64,000 nt of DNA from Acholoe squamosa (GCA_949317995.1 OX439035.1:1967181-2031180), one strand, 5' to 3'. Shown: positions 47,391-59,837, counted from the first letter of the stretch. Made by a program: numbers and translations. Notes: a model not told the origin generated them from the sequence alone.

Positions 47391-48158
47391 CATCTTACTA
47401 ATACTTGTTATATACACAATCTAACTAAAATTAATAAGCTTGTTGATAGAAGAAACATTCATTTATTAAATTATATGTATAGTAGATGTCAGTGTGATAC
47501 GTATAAGGACACTAGAGTCCTAGCAACCAGGTTACAAGATGCTCCTACTATGAAGGTAATAACACCTAACTGTATGTCATATGCTAATAGTGTGGAGTAC
47601 TTTGGAGCCATAAGCTGGAATGCTTTGCCTGTGGGAAGGAGAATTGCCCCAAACCTAAAACAATTTAAGGATGATTCCAAGAAATTTCTTGCATCTCTTA
47701 TTCCATATTACATGCATAGCGTACAAACATTATCTATTAACTTAAATAGAAGATTTATTTCTTTTCCTTTATTGATTCTGTAAGTATTCCAAAGTATTCC
47801 AATGTGTGACATGGAATACTGGATTTATCTATGTGGCTCCCTAAAGATGCATCTATTCTGCTATATGGAAAATATGTGCCAATGGTTTCGTATTTAATCT
47901 TGTGAAGTTAGGTAGGACCAGAAGAATCAACCCAACACTAATTTAGTGGGGATGAGGTCCTCTTCCTTTTGTTTGACAAATTCTATCTGTTCATACCATT
48001 CATGTTCATAATTTTTTCAAGCTAGTACAGTTTGTATTATGTTCTATATCGGTATCTATAAGATTGGTGAGAATACGATGATCGGATTGTGTGTACTATG
48101 ACTATGATATGTTCAATATGAATAAGTCAATAAAGTAAAGTTAAACCAAAAAAAAATA
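47391..48158 (+). mobile_element. LINE, plus strand, 3' portion (split)
   Basis: The C-terminus of ORF2 resumes in another frame context with KINKLVDRRNIHLLNYMYSR, then from 47475 CQCDTYKDTRVLATRLQD, PNCMSYANSVEYFGAISWNA and LPVGRRIAPNLKQF, the usual end of CR1/L2-like polyproteins. It is followed by a 3' untranslated region and a poly(A) run ending about 48158 (GTTAAACCAAAAAAAAA). Directly after it the minus-strand Ty3 sequence resumes. Confidence 0.87.
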
Positions 48159-48525
48159 TCTGACTGTATTAATACAGTACAATCACTGATTATAGTATTC
48201 ACTGTAAACAGACCATCCCAGTTAGATACCAATTTGACATGTTTAAGTGGTTCATGCCATCGTAAAACTCAATCTCCGGGTTTAAAATGTCTGTTTTTTA
48301 AAACCGTATCGTATCCGGCTTTCTGCCAGCAAACATTCTTTTGCAGTTCTATTCAAATTGATTCATATGCTTTCTTAAATCTATCTTGTAATGCTTCAAC
48401 AAATACCATTTGACATGGCAATTTGGGATTCATTGCCACTAAACCGAACACCAGATCTGCAGGTATTATTAAGTCTTCACCAATTACTAATAAGTTCAGC
48501 AGGCAATTAGTGCTCGAATGAACAG

Positions 48526-49098
48526 TAGGGGAGACCGGGGCACATTGGGACATGGGGCACAGTGGGACAGTGGATCTTGTGTCTAAGAATAGGAAGGAAA
48601 CCATTAAGCCTTCTCACCAAAGAGAGTCACATGGAAGCCCCCTTCTCTCTATACTAGACTCTTGTTTACACCCTGGTTCACTTTACCTGGGTGGCTACTT
48701 GTCACCTTTTTAGGGGTCAAGTAAGATTTTATTAATGACCTATCTACCTCCTCTTTTCTATATGCTTAAAGATATAGAGTTCATTCTTTTACTTATGTAA
48801 TACCCACTAAAAATATCAATTTTGGCATGAGAGTTGCAGCACCAAATTAGGTGTGGCATAAGCTTTATCTTTCAATCAGAAGGAAAGGTAGGCCCGGGGC
48901 ACAGTGGGACATCCATTTTTGGGGCACAGTGGGACACCTCCAATCATGTAATCGGTGGGATAGTGTGTACCATACAAACTTATCCATTGGAAATAAGCTC
49001 TAAATTTGAAATTCATATAGGTTTATAGGGAGATAATGTATTCCTTATTTAGATTAAATCATGCAAGGAGTGTCCCACTGTGGCCCAGTGTTCTCCGC
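48526..49098. mobile_element. Probable MITE inside the integrase part of the old Ty3 copy
   Basis: The left end GGGGAGACCGGGGCACATTG (48526) is approximately inverted at the right end, TGTCCCACTGTGGCCCAGTG then TTCTCC (to about 49097). The motif GGGGCACAGTGGGACA is repeated at 48554, 48894 and 48919 near the ends. Noncoding interior. From 49099 to about 49480 the sequence is neither Ty3 nor recognisable, so a larger replacement may have happened here. Confidence 0.6.
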
Positions 49099-52000
49099 AA
49101 ATATGGAACTTCATTAACATAATTCTTAATGAGCAGTTTAAATAAAGATATCTATACAGAATATACTAACTGGATAGTAATGAATTCATGTTTAAATGTA
49201 CATTTTGGGTGCTTTGGAAATGATAGTTCATGTAAAAAAGAACATGAGTATCAAATCCTTGATCCAGCTATATCAGACTTGTTTCAGATGCTCTCTTTTT
49301 AATCTCTTTTTACAGAAGAGAGGAGAGTTTTTTTTGGCTCTGGTGTAATTGAAAAGTACTAAGTTTAAAACATAGTTATTGAGGTGGGGCTGGACAAGAT
49401 TGTAGCCAAACTGCTCACAGTAAAGTCCACTGGAGGCATTGTAAGAGCAGCACTACAGTTTGGGACTATTCATCAACCGCATGCCTTTGCTGGAGAGTGA
49501 ATCTGTTACTGCCCTATGTATTCCAGAATCAGTACATTTAGGATTATCACAATTCCGAATTGGTATTCAGCATAAGGCATCAGCATTTATATGCCTACTT
49601 CCTGCTCAATGCTGTATTTGACTATTCTCTAGCCCAAATTCTGAGAGATGTGCTAGCCATATTCCCAACATTCCTTCAGCATCACGGAAGTTTAACAACC
49701 TTCTTCTGAGGAGTGATCCGTACGTAATGTAAAGTCAGTTCCCCATAAGAAGTGTTTAAACTTCTTGGTATATACAACGACGGCTAATAACTCACATTTA
49801 GTGGTACAATAGTTTCGTTGCGTTTTGCCCAATGTGTTGCTAGCAAATGCTATCGGGACCTCCACTCCACCTTGGACTTGGGAGAGGGCTGCCCTAATGC
49901 TTTCATTACTAGCATCTGTATCAGAAGTATGAAATGTCCATCTTCAGATGGATATTGCAACACAGGAGTATTCATGTTCTTGTTCAGTTCCCCATGGGAA
50001 CTTATCCTTTCTACTACCAGGGGTCCCAGAAAAGATCTTATTTCCTTAGGAGTTTTCGGTATTCCCCAGTCCGTTACTGTCCTTATTTTCTCGGGATCAG
50101 CTTTTATTCCATTAGCAGTGATTATACGGCCCAAATAATTTATGGGCTGTTTGAACGGGTTACATTTCTTTGGTTTTAATTTTAAACCATTAGATATTAT
50201 TCTTTCCAAAACTAGCTTGAGATTATTTAGACATTCTTCAAAGGTTCTTCCGAGTACAATAACATCATCAAGATATATGACGCACCTTTTCTATTAAAAA
50301 TCACTTCATAAAGTTTCCACCATGACTTCAAAGGTTGCCGGAGGGTTACATAGGCCAAAAGGCATGACATTATACTGGAATAAACCAATATGACTAGAAA
50401 ACGCAGTCATTTCTATATCATCTGGATTCATTCTGACTTGCCAGTATCCGGATTGAAGATCCAGGGTACAAAACCATTTATTTCCTCCTAATGAATTGAT
50501 TGTTTCATCAATTCTCGGCAATGGATCCGAATTCTTTTCGTCAAGCCATTTAATTTCCTATAGTCTATACAAAATTGAATAGACCCATCCTTTTTAGTCA
50601 CCATACATACGGGACTACTCCAGGGACTGTTGGAAGGAATGATGACATCCTGTTCCAACATCCTAGCTATTTCAGCTTCAGCTACCTTCTTCTACGGTAA
50701 AGGTAACCTCCTATAAGGGATCTTAAATGGAGCCGCATCCCCAGTATCAATGGTATGCAATACCTTCAGGGTTTTCCCTAAGGGTTCACCCGGTATAGCA
50801 AATGCTTACTGATACTTTGTCAATAATGCACTTAGTGCTTCCTTTTCCATGGGATCATCCAGTTTTGCACCCTCAAACAATTTCTTTAAATCATCTGACC
50901 ATTCCTGTTTACATCCGGTAAGTGAAAGGTTCAAGGAACAACTCTTTACTGTTTCAGATAACGTAACGTTACCGAGAATAGATCCTTTCTCCAAATATAT
51001 CATTTTATTACCTGGATTAGAAACCGGTATCACAGACCAAGCAGCATTTGCTACTATTGTATCAACCGACTCCAAACCATTACTCGCCAGCATAACCACC
51101 ATCCGGTTCAATTACTGCAGCCTTATTCCTTAGCTCAGAATTACTTCTGATAAGGACATCACATGCTACTCCCGCAGGGATCTTTAGTTTGAGCAACTGA
51201 GGCCACACTGCTTACTTGTCTCAATGCACATCATTCTCTAACTGGATAAGGATGCTTCACACTGAACACACCCGTCTGTCGGTCCAACACCACACCATAC
51301 AATGATGCGAAGTCCAATCCTAATATCCCTTTATCTCTGCAATGGTTGCTGTTATCACATAATCGTGAACACCATCCAACTGCAATTTCACACATATCCT
51401 ACCATATGTTTGCATCTTACTGCCATCGGCCATTTGTGCACTCCCTCCCGTTAAGAGAGCATCATGCACATCCGGAATAAGGTCCGCTACCTTCCGAGAG
51501 ACACACAAGTGGCTAGCTCCTGTATCCACAAGGAATTCAGCGGGTCTTCCATTGACAGTGTGTGAAACATACCACCGCCTTCCCTGCAATAGAGAAGGAG
51601 TATCAGTGACTACAGGCACCTCATTGTTCACACCAGGGTTGCATCCACATCCTTTTAGGTTTTCTAGACAAGAATGACCCGGGGGCAGGTGAGCACTACC
51701 AACTCTGGCCAACACATGACCTCCTACCTCTATTCTGGAACCGGGTTTCCCCTGTGCTCCCCGGGCACCTGTTATACCAGATTCCCTAATCTCCTGAGTG
51801 GGCTCCTGAACCACCTCAGTATTAGGCGTATTTGCTACTTCATTCAGTTCCGTATCACTGTTGGTGATAGCAGGGCAAGTGACATATCAGAGATCCTGAT
51901 GCTTGCCCGGAACAGGATCCCTCCCTAGTTTTCCTTATTTTCTACAGGTTTCTCAGCAATACACTCAGCAGCATAGTGACCAAATTCTTGACATCCGTAA

Positions 52001-53087
52001 CATCTCCTTTGAGATTTATCCACCCGTGGGCATTTCAGGGCAGCCGTGATTTGGTCGACCAAACTTTCCATGAAATCACCTGGAGCGGTAGAAACTGCTA
52101 CTTGGGGATTTGAGAAGCTTGTTAGTAACTGCGGTACCGGTAATTGAGATACCGGCTTCTGAGGTATTGGCAATTGTGGTGCCAATGGTGCTGTCTTACC
52201 GGTAGGTTTGATGAAGCTGGCTTTCTTCTTCAAACTCACTTTATGGTATCTTTTCTGCCGATAATATTTACCAGCTATCTGGACTGCCCCTATGTGTTCT
52301 CCGTTTTCATCAGAGACATATTCATAGTCGGAATCCATTAATTCAGATTCTATTGAAGCGGTGTACTCCGGTATAGGAATTTCGCATTGCCGAAGCCCTT
52401 GCAGGTGGCACGTTTACACCTAACAACTACTTCTTTCTGTCATAATTCTCTATAGCCAGGAATAAATCATTGAAAGATCTTTCCATTCATCTTTCCATTC
52501 ATCCCAGGCTACCATCTTATGTTCTAAATCTCGAAGGCCGGCAATGAATTGTGTGAACAACTCCTGTATCCAACACTCATCATCATATTCCCAATTAGGT
52601 CTAGCCGTACTAAGCAAGTCTTGTAGTTCTAACCTGAATACCTTATGGGATTCTTTGGGTTTCTGGGTTTGTCTCTTGAATGTAATCCAAGGATCCTCCC
52701 GAATGATGGAACTGAATAAATAACAGGCACATTCTAACAATTCGTCATATGTGCTATCGATTCCATATTCTTTTCGCCACCGATTAAGGGCTACTTTACC
52801 CCCTTTACTCAGCCAACAGACTAAATAAGGTAAGCCTCATCTTTAGTCCAACCGCTACAATTTAACTCATCAACAAAGATTTGGTAATTGTCCTTCCAAG
52901 GTTCATTTGGATCGTATGGTGGGGGTATTCTAGCCATACGACGATTTCTAATCCCTGGAGGATGCACCAGCTTATGCTGCATTCTCCTGAGAACCTTCCG
53001 GATTGGCATCTTTTGCCAATCTTTGGTCAGCCTGTTCGAACACTATGTGTTTGGGCTATACATCGAACCGACTGGTCACGGCACCAG

Positions 53088-53445
53088 TGTGGTGGGTTCG
53101 GTTTAATTTTAATGGATAAGTCAACGAAAGGTAGTTCAGGTGTATGCCAACAGGGTTTATTCTACATACAATCAGCGGCTACCAGAGGTAGCGAAAGGTG
53201 TCCTGATCAGATACCGGATGCTTTTGGAAGCTTTGAGTGTGTGTACAGAGACGGTGGAGCCAACTCTGACGCAGCGACTGAGCCATGTCCCTCTTATAGG
53301 TAGGAGCAGTGGTGCCACACCGTGCTACCCTCTCACCTCCCGGATCGGTGCTGCCACCTATCCGACAAGTGGAGGGCTGAACCCGGCTGGCTGACTCACC
53401 CACCGCGCCAAAGAACCATAATATAGGATATACCGAACCTTTACA
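53088..53445 (-). repeat. 5' LTR of the minus-strand Ty3/gypsy copy (358 bp)
   Basis: On the minus strand it starts TGTAAAGGTTCGG and ends CCACCACA, one base before the primer site TGGTGCCGTGACC. It shares the GGTGGCAGCACCGATCCGGG block and AATAAA region with the 11589 LTR. No partner LTR was found downstream. Confidence 0.85.
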
Positions 53446-54038
53446 CATGTAAACACCCTAAATCTAACTAAAAGTGGAATATCCAATGTATTAAGATGAG
53501 TTTTATTCAATTTGGCTTTTATCGAAATGATTAAAAGACCTTTGGTTATATTTATAAACACCTTCTGTATATCCCGTGTATAAGGCAAATCTTATATGCG
53601 AGGATAGATGCACCTTATAGGATGAGGAAAAACTGTAGCCAAAATTATCCCAAGGCCTCCTATGAATTCAAAAGTGGTTTGAGACCTTCAGGGGACATCT
53701 TAACTGCCCATAGTTCTTTGAATTTCGAAATCCCATTGGTTAGAACAAAAGTATCTCATTTTGAATCTTCCTAGCAGATCCTTAAAGTCTGGGTGTGGCT
53801 TCTATGCAGGCTGCACCTTAAATACGTTGGTAATTACAGTACATCTTAATTCATAAAAATTGTTTAATCAAAGAGAGGTCGTTTGAAGCATATCTTTGCT
53901 AAGGTAACACTTTTATTATCGACAAAACAGCTTTCATGTGACATGTAATTAATACAAAAATGAACATCAGGTTTATGATATCAATAAAATAATAAGATCA
54001 TAAACAATTATCATGGACATTTTTGAATGTCGGGGTAG
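53446..54038. other. Unassigned intergenic stretch
   Basis: AT-rich sequence between two LTRs. No gene, repeat end or promoter recognised. Confidence 0.5.
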
Positions 54039-54042
54039 CAAG

Positions 54043-54396
54043 TCTAGAGGTTTAATACTAACTGGCGCCGTCTGGTGTGGTGGGTGAGACCTGTCGCCTG
54101 GTGTTCCTGAGGTTCCGGGTAGGTGGCAGCACCTATCTAGGTCCGTGGGACACCTGGCGACGAACCGGGAGCATCCCTATAAAAGGGTCTGCGCTCACCT
54201 GCCACGTCAGAGGCCATGTAGGCCTCAGTACATAATACATGTAGATGTCATGTTATCCTGATCATATACTCACAAGGGTAACCGGAAGGTGTAAAACATA
54301 ATAAAACCGTTGGCATACACTCGGAATACTGTCTTTGTCTTTCCTTTCGAATCACAAGACTCGAACCCCTCTGGTTAGAAAGACCGAACCATTACA
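54043..54396 (+). mobile_element. Solo LTR of the same Ty3/gypsy family, with CAAG target duplication
   Basis: A 354-bp segment colinear with the LTR at 11589: TCTAGAGG start, CGCCGTCTGGTGTGG, AGGTGGCAGCACCTATC, a TATAAAAG box, AATAAAACC near 54300 and a CCATTACA end. It is flanked by the 4-base direct repeat CAAG at 54039-54042 and 54397-54400. Nothing internal remains, so recombination between two LTRs has removed the body. Confidence 0.88.
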
Positions 54397-54661
54397 CAAG
54401 TTTACTTGCTACAAATATCCTTTGTTGATAAAAATGATAAACCTCTGTCATCCTATCAAAATCAGACCCCGCTACCCTCCTAGACCTTTATACCTTCATG
54501 TCCATGAGTGAATTGTTCTGACATATCTTTCATATTACATTTTCGAATAGCTACTTCAACCCCACATCCAGTCCCTTTTAATGTCCCTTTTAAATCATTT
54601 TCAATCTGATACATGAATAGGTCTGCACCCTATAAATATAACGGTTCGTATCGACTTTATA

Positions 54662-54938
54662 TGTTGGGTGGCTCTTTGGCTCGCTTAACACTAGAGATAC
54701 CAACACAACACAAGTATTTCGGGTTGGGCAAAGCCCCAGAACTTCCTACCAGCTCGGGTAGGCCTTTATTGAGAAGCTGTAACACGTCTGGACTGGACTA
54801 GGTCCAGTCCTCTTCTGCGGATCATCCGGTTCCTTAGTAGGAGCTGGATGCGAGGCGAGGTGCTGCCCCCTCTTGTACCAAACGGGTATCACAAAGCGAC
54901 ACCTGGTCGGCATAGAAGGAACGAGCACCACACGAACA
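54662..54938 (-). mobile_element. Possible second solo LTR, minus orientation
   Basis: TGTTGGGTGG at the left and CCACACGAACA at the right are roughly inverted. On the minus strand there is a GGGGCAGCACC block, like those in the four other LTRs, and an AATAAAGG signal near 54764. No clear TATA box or target duplication is seen, so this is a weaker call. Confidence 0.35.
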
Positions 54939-55159
54939 CATCTCTCAGATGAAGAGCACTAATATATACTTATACCACGATTTCGGAACTTCCGGTGGTT
55001 TTATATCAGATATATACGTGGTATATTCTGCATATACCACCCATGTGCGTTTTTAGAATTTTTGGTATATACTTTTTCGGGTTCAAGTTGGACTTTATTT
55101 TTGGAGACGCTGGCGGACATAGAAATTTAGCCTCGCCATTGTTTCAATGTGAAAAATCG

Positions 55160-55235
55160 TCCAAACTCGTATGAGGATTGAACCCCGGCCGCAGTGGTGG
55201 TAGGCGAAGGCCTTAGCCATAGCGCCACACTGTAC
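55160..55235 (-). mobile_element. tRNA-like SINE head
   Basis: On the minus strand TGGCGCTATGGCTAAGG resembles an RNA polymerase III A box and GGTTCAATCC a B box, about 40 bases apart with CTTCGCC between. The arms do not fold as a functional tRNA: the T stem pairs poorly. It is best read as the tRNA-derived head of a SINE. The body and tail are not defined. Confidence 0.4.
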
Positions 55236-55293
55236 GGTGATGAAACCCAATGCGAAGGTAAATAAGTTCTAACCTGCTATGTTTCCAGTCAGT

Positions 55294-55683
55294 TTTCGTA
55301 TGGAATCCAACCATGACATGTTATAATATTGAAATCCCAAGAAGTTTTCGATCCATAGACGAGGAATGCGTGCTAATTTTCTCCATTTTCTTTGATATAA
55401 ATAAGAATCCATTGATTTTCCCAACGTACGCGAGTCGCGGTCCGGCCATTCCCACCCGCCTCCTTGTCCGGCGAAAGTGTGTCAGTGGCCCGGATGTAGA
55501 TATAGGTCAACTGCTCGTTGTACAAGAAAGACGCCGAAAATTTCGGACCCGTTTGGAAAATCAATGGATTCTTATTTATTTTAAATATATATGACATATC
55601 AAGCATGGAGTACTCATCTAGAATATCTAAGGATATGTATGTTTTAATTTGAAAATGTGTCATGGTTGGATTCCATACGAAAA
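55294..55683. mobile_element. Foldback element, about 390 bp
   Basis: Perfect 26-base inverted arms: TTTTCGTATGGAATCCAACC at 55294 and its complement ending at 55683. A second inverted pair lies within, AATAAGAATCCATTGATTTT near 55397 and its inverse near 55560. Noncoding. The open frame across it is a product of the symmetry. Confidence 0.75.
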
Positions 55684-55729
55684 GTGAGTGTGAACACGGC
55701 GGTTCATCTCTCGGCAAGGAACAAAAACA

Positions 55730-55811
55730 ATGGCTTCGCGCAGAGCGGACACGGGCCGTGTCGCTTGCACTTACAAAATGCCTTCTCGTGGCTATATTCT
55801 GTGGATATCAG
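55730..55811 (+). CDS. Candidate first coding exon (27 codons)
   Basis: An ATG at 55730 after ACAAAAACA, a good start context, opens MASRRADTGRVACTYKMPSR plus GYILWIS and runs to CAG before GTAAGA, phase 1. The stretch 55685-55800 is CpG-rich compared with the surroundings, as at a promoter. No downstream exon could be matched: the intron soon enters a hairpin and then AT-rich sequence. It may be the start of a host gene extending right, or a decayed copy. Confidence 0.35.
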
Positions 55812-55860
55812 GTAAGAAATTAATACAAAATGGAGGAAATGGTGGTATAAACCTATTAGT

Positions 55861-55965
55861 TCATGGATGTTGGAGCCCACGGGGCGTCTATGCTGGATAT
55901 ACCCTCGCCGCTCCGCGGCTCGGGTATATCCAGCATAGACTCCCCTAGGGCTCCAACATCCATGA
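55861..55965. repeat. 105-bp near-perfect hairpin
   Basis: TCATGGATGTTGGAGCCC at 55861-55878 is inverted at 55948-55965, and GTCTATGCTGGATATACCC is inverted closer to the centre. The 17-base loop is GC-rich. It lies about 50 bases after the splice donor of the candidate exon at 55730. It could be a very small foldback MITE, though no target duplication is certain. Confidence 0.8.
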
Positions 55966-56924
55966 TCTATTAGCTTAATAACGATGCTGACACCTACATA
56001 AATAATGTTGAGAAAAAAAAATTTTCACAAAACATTTCTGGTGACCAAAGGATTAAACATAAAAAAACTTAATGATCCCTCATTGATGTCACGTTTGCTT
56101 CATTGCATCTGGATGTTAGGGGATTGTTTCTAGACTGTGACCCAAACTCTTTGCTTATACACCGTATGCTCTTTTGCTTTCCCTCTCTCTTTATGTAAAC
56201 ATGATGTATGAAGATAACAGATGATGTAAGTACTTTCTTTCACTTTCAATATAAGACATGACACACCACTTATTTTTGGACATCTTAATTATACACCATA
56301 TCCTGTTTCACTTTCTCTCTTTCTAGTTATATGTAACTGTAAAATCAATGGTAAATATCATGACCTACTAACCTGATTTTCTCACCTTTCTGCACATAGG
56401 CTGGGAGAGAAAGGTCTAAAGAATGGGCTTGAAGTAAAAAGATATCTAAAAACTCATTTGCATATTGCGAAATCAGCTGCACAATGCTAGGGTGCCAGTA
56501 ATATCCCCCATGCCAGTAATACCCATGGCTGTAACCTTAATACACCTGATCTCTTTGTTCAAGACATTTGACTAGTTCATTTTGACCTTGCCTAGAGCTA
56601 CACTCATTCAGATCCATCATTTGCTTTTTCTTGTAGCCATCTTCAAAAATCACATTTTATATAAAATCCCCATAGATGCTGGCATCATTTGCATTTGTTA
56701 TTAGGATTTTTTATCACATTCATCAGTTAACACACAGCATTTCCTTTATGTTAAGGCCAAGTTGTCTGCATACTAGATTAGCATCTAGAGTTTAATGTTA
56801 AAAATACCCCCTTTGCCACACAAAACCACAGCATGTGTTACCAGATATCCAAAGAGCACATATTCTTCACACAAACTATCACAATGTCCATATAGATAAA
56901 TTGTACCTTGTGAACAAAATATAT
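55966..56924. other. Unassigned AT-rich stretch
   Basis: No convincing coding sequence, splice pair or repeat end. Short frames only. Confidence 0.5.
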
Positions 56925-57290
56925 TTTGTGGACACTTTGTTACCATGTACTGTGGACAAAATATGTTTTGTGGATACTTTGTGATCAATTTGGGTTGATA
57001 GATTGTTGATAAATTGTAATTTGTGGACACCTTGCTCAAGTTGAATGTGGACAGTGTGGTTTTCGTGGATGCTCTGTGGTAAAATCTTGTGGACAAATCA
57101 TGTTTTGTGGATACTTTGTGATATAGATTGTGGAAAGAGTGTATTTTGTGGATACCATGATGTTGGTTATGGACAAAATTTATTTTATGGACAATCTGTA
57201 AAAATAGTCTGTGGACAGTACATTTTTATGGACACCTTACACTGGGCCTTTGTGGACAAAATGTAAAAAAAAATGTGACTTGGACAATAT
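56925..57290. repeat. Degenerate repeat of about 30-35 bases
   Basis: The phrase GTGGACAAAATATGTTTTGTGGATACTTTGTG, here in pieces, recurs about ten times with many changes (TTTGTGGACACTT, TTGTGGATACC, TTATGGACAAT). It is an old tandem repeat. It creates spurious open frames on both strands. Confidence 0.65.
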
Positions 57291-59837
57291 GTGTCCCGTG
57301 GTCAAAGTGAAGCACAACAGGGGGGCTTCCACTACTCGAAACCAATACTCTGTCAGTAGCTAGTCCAAGTCACACTCGACTTTAGCATTTGATACTCAAG
57401 GACATCAGCAGCAGATTTAGCCAGAGATGCAGGGGTACCCCTTCATTTTCCCTGTACCTACTGACATGTCCCATGTGTAAAGCATGTCTTTTACATAAAT
57501 ATGAGGGCCCCTTTACCTTGTAGAACCAGCCCAAAATCTGGGCATCTTATAGGCTGGGTCCCTTTACTATAGAACAGTACGAAACCTTCAAAAATCAAGT
57601 CCCAGCTGTGCCTCATAGCATGTCTCTCAACTCAGTACCTTATATGTGGGATGTGCCTTTTACATCACTTTTTGGACAAAACAGTATTTTTACCTGTGAG
57701 GGGTTGTTTCTAAGATCTCAAAATGGAAAATTTCCCTCATTTTCTAAAGGCATTGCATACCTGCCAACACCAAAAGATAAAAATGATAAAACTTGGGCCT
57801 ATAAAAGCTAAGCCTTTTTGTTTGAAAAGGGGCTTGGAGAGTCTAAGCACAGGGGTCTGAGGAGACATCCCACCAGGGGTTAAACGGGTTGCAAAACTAG
57901 AATCTTATTGGATTTGGACATGTCACATGACTGACCATGGAAGGTCTTGGAATAACTGAAAAAGTAATGAGGAGACTCCAAGTTATATGAGGAGTTTTAC
58001 TCATATGGACTACCGTAAGGAATGAAGACCATTTTGGACCCATTGTGTGGCTTATAGCATTCTCCAAAAGCTGGGGTGCCGCTTTATATATGTGGGTTTG
58101 GCCTATAAGTGGGGTTTTACGATATGACTGGATGGTGTGGGGGGCACATACTCCACCTGAGCCAAAGGTTTTATTACCCCATGATCATAAATACATTTAT
58201 CAATACATTTTCGTCCCCATTCCTTTGAAAATGTTTTGAAATTTAAAAAAGAAGGTACATCCTGATGCATTTATATAAATAGGCCTATATCTTTTTTCCT
58301 TACACTAGTGACTTCACCACTAGATAGTAGGGGCAATGGCCAATAGGCAAATTCTGCCTACAGATCATGGCAAATTCTGCTGAGGGGCCTACTGATCACT
58401 GCAAATTCTACCTACTGACCTCCAGAGCTCCCTGGTGTCATACAGTAGAAGCGCTTATCTTAGCAGCGCATAACTTAGCAACGATGTGTTTCATAGCAAC
58501 ATCAAACAATGTAGCACTCTCCCAGCAGATTCTCACAGAGGTTTGTTTTTAGTGAATTACTCTGGAAGTACCCATCAGATCTTTACATATGAGATATCAA
58601 ATTAAAGGGAATTGTAAGGGGAAACCAGATCTACAATCGGTGAACAGTTTAATTGATGAATGAAATCAGGATAAGCGCCTATTTCTTTGAATCTTGGCTA
58701 CCGATTTTTGAAACTATAAAATGTTTTACAAAACTCTGAATTAAAGAAAAAAACTAAATAGTAAAACATTATAACCAGTCAGGTTTGTAAACATTTCTAA
58801 GTTATGAATACATTTTTGCTGAAATTCCTGTACACCAGGTCGAGTTAGCTGGCTCTTTCCTAATTGCTTCACAGCCTGAAAATTTTGCTTCATCTGGTAC
58901 CCCAAGGGTACTGTAGGCTGAAGCAGTCATATATTGCACATTTCTATCCAGTGACCTAGGAGGCATTTTTATATATAGTGTAATAAGTAATATCTGGAGA
59001 GGTTGTACCCACCACTTTATCAAATGTGAGTTTTCGCAGCAAGTCGCGACAATTCACACATCATAAGATTTATGCCACCCCCTCAAGAAGGATTAAAATA
59101 TTTTTCGCCACCCCCTCCGGAGGGGTCCAAATATTCTACGCCACCCCCCCAAACTCACCAACTCCCCCCTGATGTTACAAAATGAATACTCCCTAAGTAA
59201 GAATTGATATAGTTACACCAACTTTAAGAGATGGTGTCAGGTCCAGTATTACTCTAATTGCAGAAAATAAAATACATGGCCTGTTCTTGAAAAAACTATA
59301 CATTCCAGAATAAAGTGGCCTTGATTTATTAAATCAGTGACATTTTCTACATTATATACAATAATCTGATGAATTTTCATGGAAGGAAACCTCTTAAACA
59401 TAGACGCTGAAGACCGCTCACTTTACTATGGTGACATGATAGAGAGGCAGTCAGCGTGGGGCTTCGGCGCCCATCCCTGCTATTATGTTACATGTATTAC
59501 AACATCGTATGTTGGCCACTTATCCTCACCAATATTGGACAGGAGGAAGATTCCTCCGAGTTAAAGGGAAATGCAAGTTTTTGAAAAAAAAATAATAATA
59601 ATAAAAAAAAAAAAATCCGACCTACTGACCCTAGCAAATCAGATCATGTTACTGGAAACCCACCTTTTTTTCCTTAGCCCCTGCCTTTTTTTCTTTTCTC
59701 TTTTTAAATGATCCTTAATGACCATGGCCATGCGCACTCCCTGTTAACTTACTCAGGCCTATCCTAAAGGATTGTCAAGGGCTCCACCACCCACTCAAGC
59801 AAAAAATAAATAGGGTAGGAGGGGGTAGGAGGCCCTT
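57291..59837. other. Unassigned intergenic stretch
   Basis: No gene recognised. Minor points: TACAGTAGAAGCGCTTATC at 58440 with ATAAGCGCCTA near 58671 hints at a decayed TIR element. CAAATTCTGCC-type phrases repeat at 58340-58410. GCCACCCCCTC repeats at 59070-59150. An A-rich run lies at 59583-59617. Confidence 0.4.

Larger units (their letters stand above)
40591..53445 (-). mobile_element. Older Ty3/gypsy copy, minus strand, heavily broken
   Basis: A relative of the 11589 element. From high to low coordinate: 5' LTR 53445-53088, tRNA-His primer site 53086-53074, gag remnants 53010-51925 with the knuckle CYGCQEFGHYAAEC, protease about 51530 (LVDTGASHLCVS), RT and RNase H about 51110-49500, integrase remnants about 48604-48160, and the post-integrase basic tail 41390-41061 with the following spacer to about 40800. 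It is interrupted by a LINE (41386-48158, itself containing another) and by an unrelated 48526-49480 segment. The third ORF and the 3' LTR are absent; sequence stops at the 5' end of the LINE at 40590. Many breaks, clearly dead, and older than the 11589 copy. Confidence 0.85.

Noticed and set aside
55160-55235. Functional tRNA gene on the minus strand
   Set aside because: A- and B-box-like sequences are present, but the T stem and acceptor stem do not pair; kept only as a SINE head.
58802-59023. Minus-strand 73-codon frame with a protein-like look
   Set aside because: No family recognised, no splice sites or neighbours; too short to claim.
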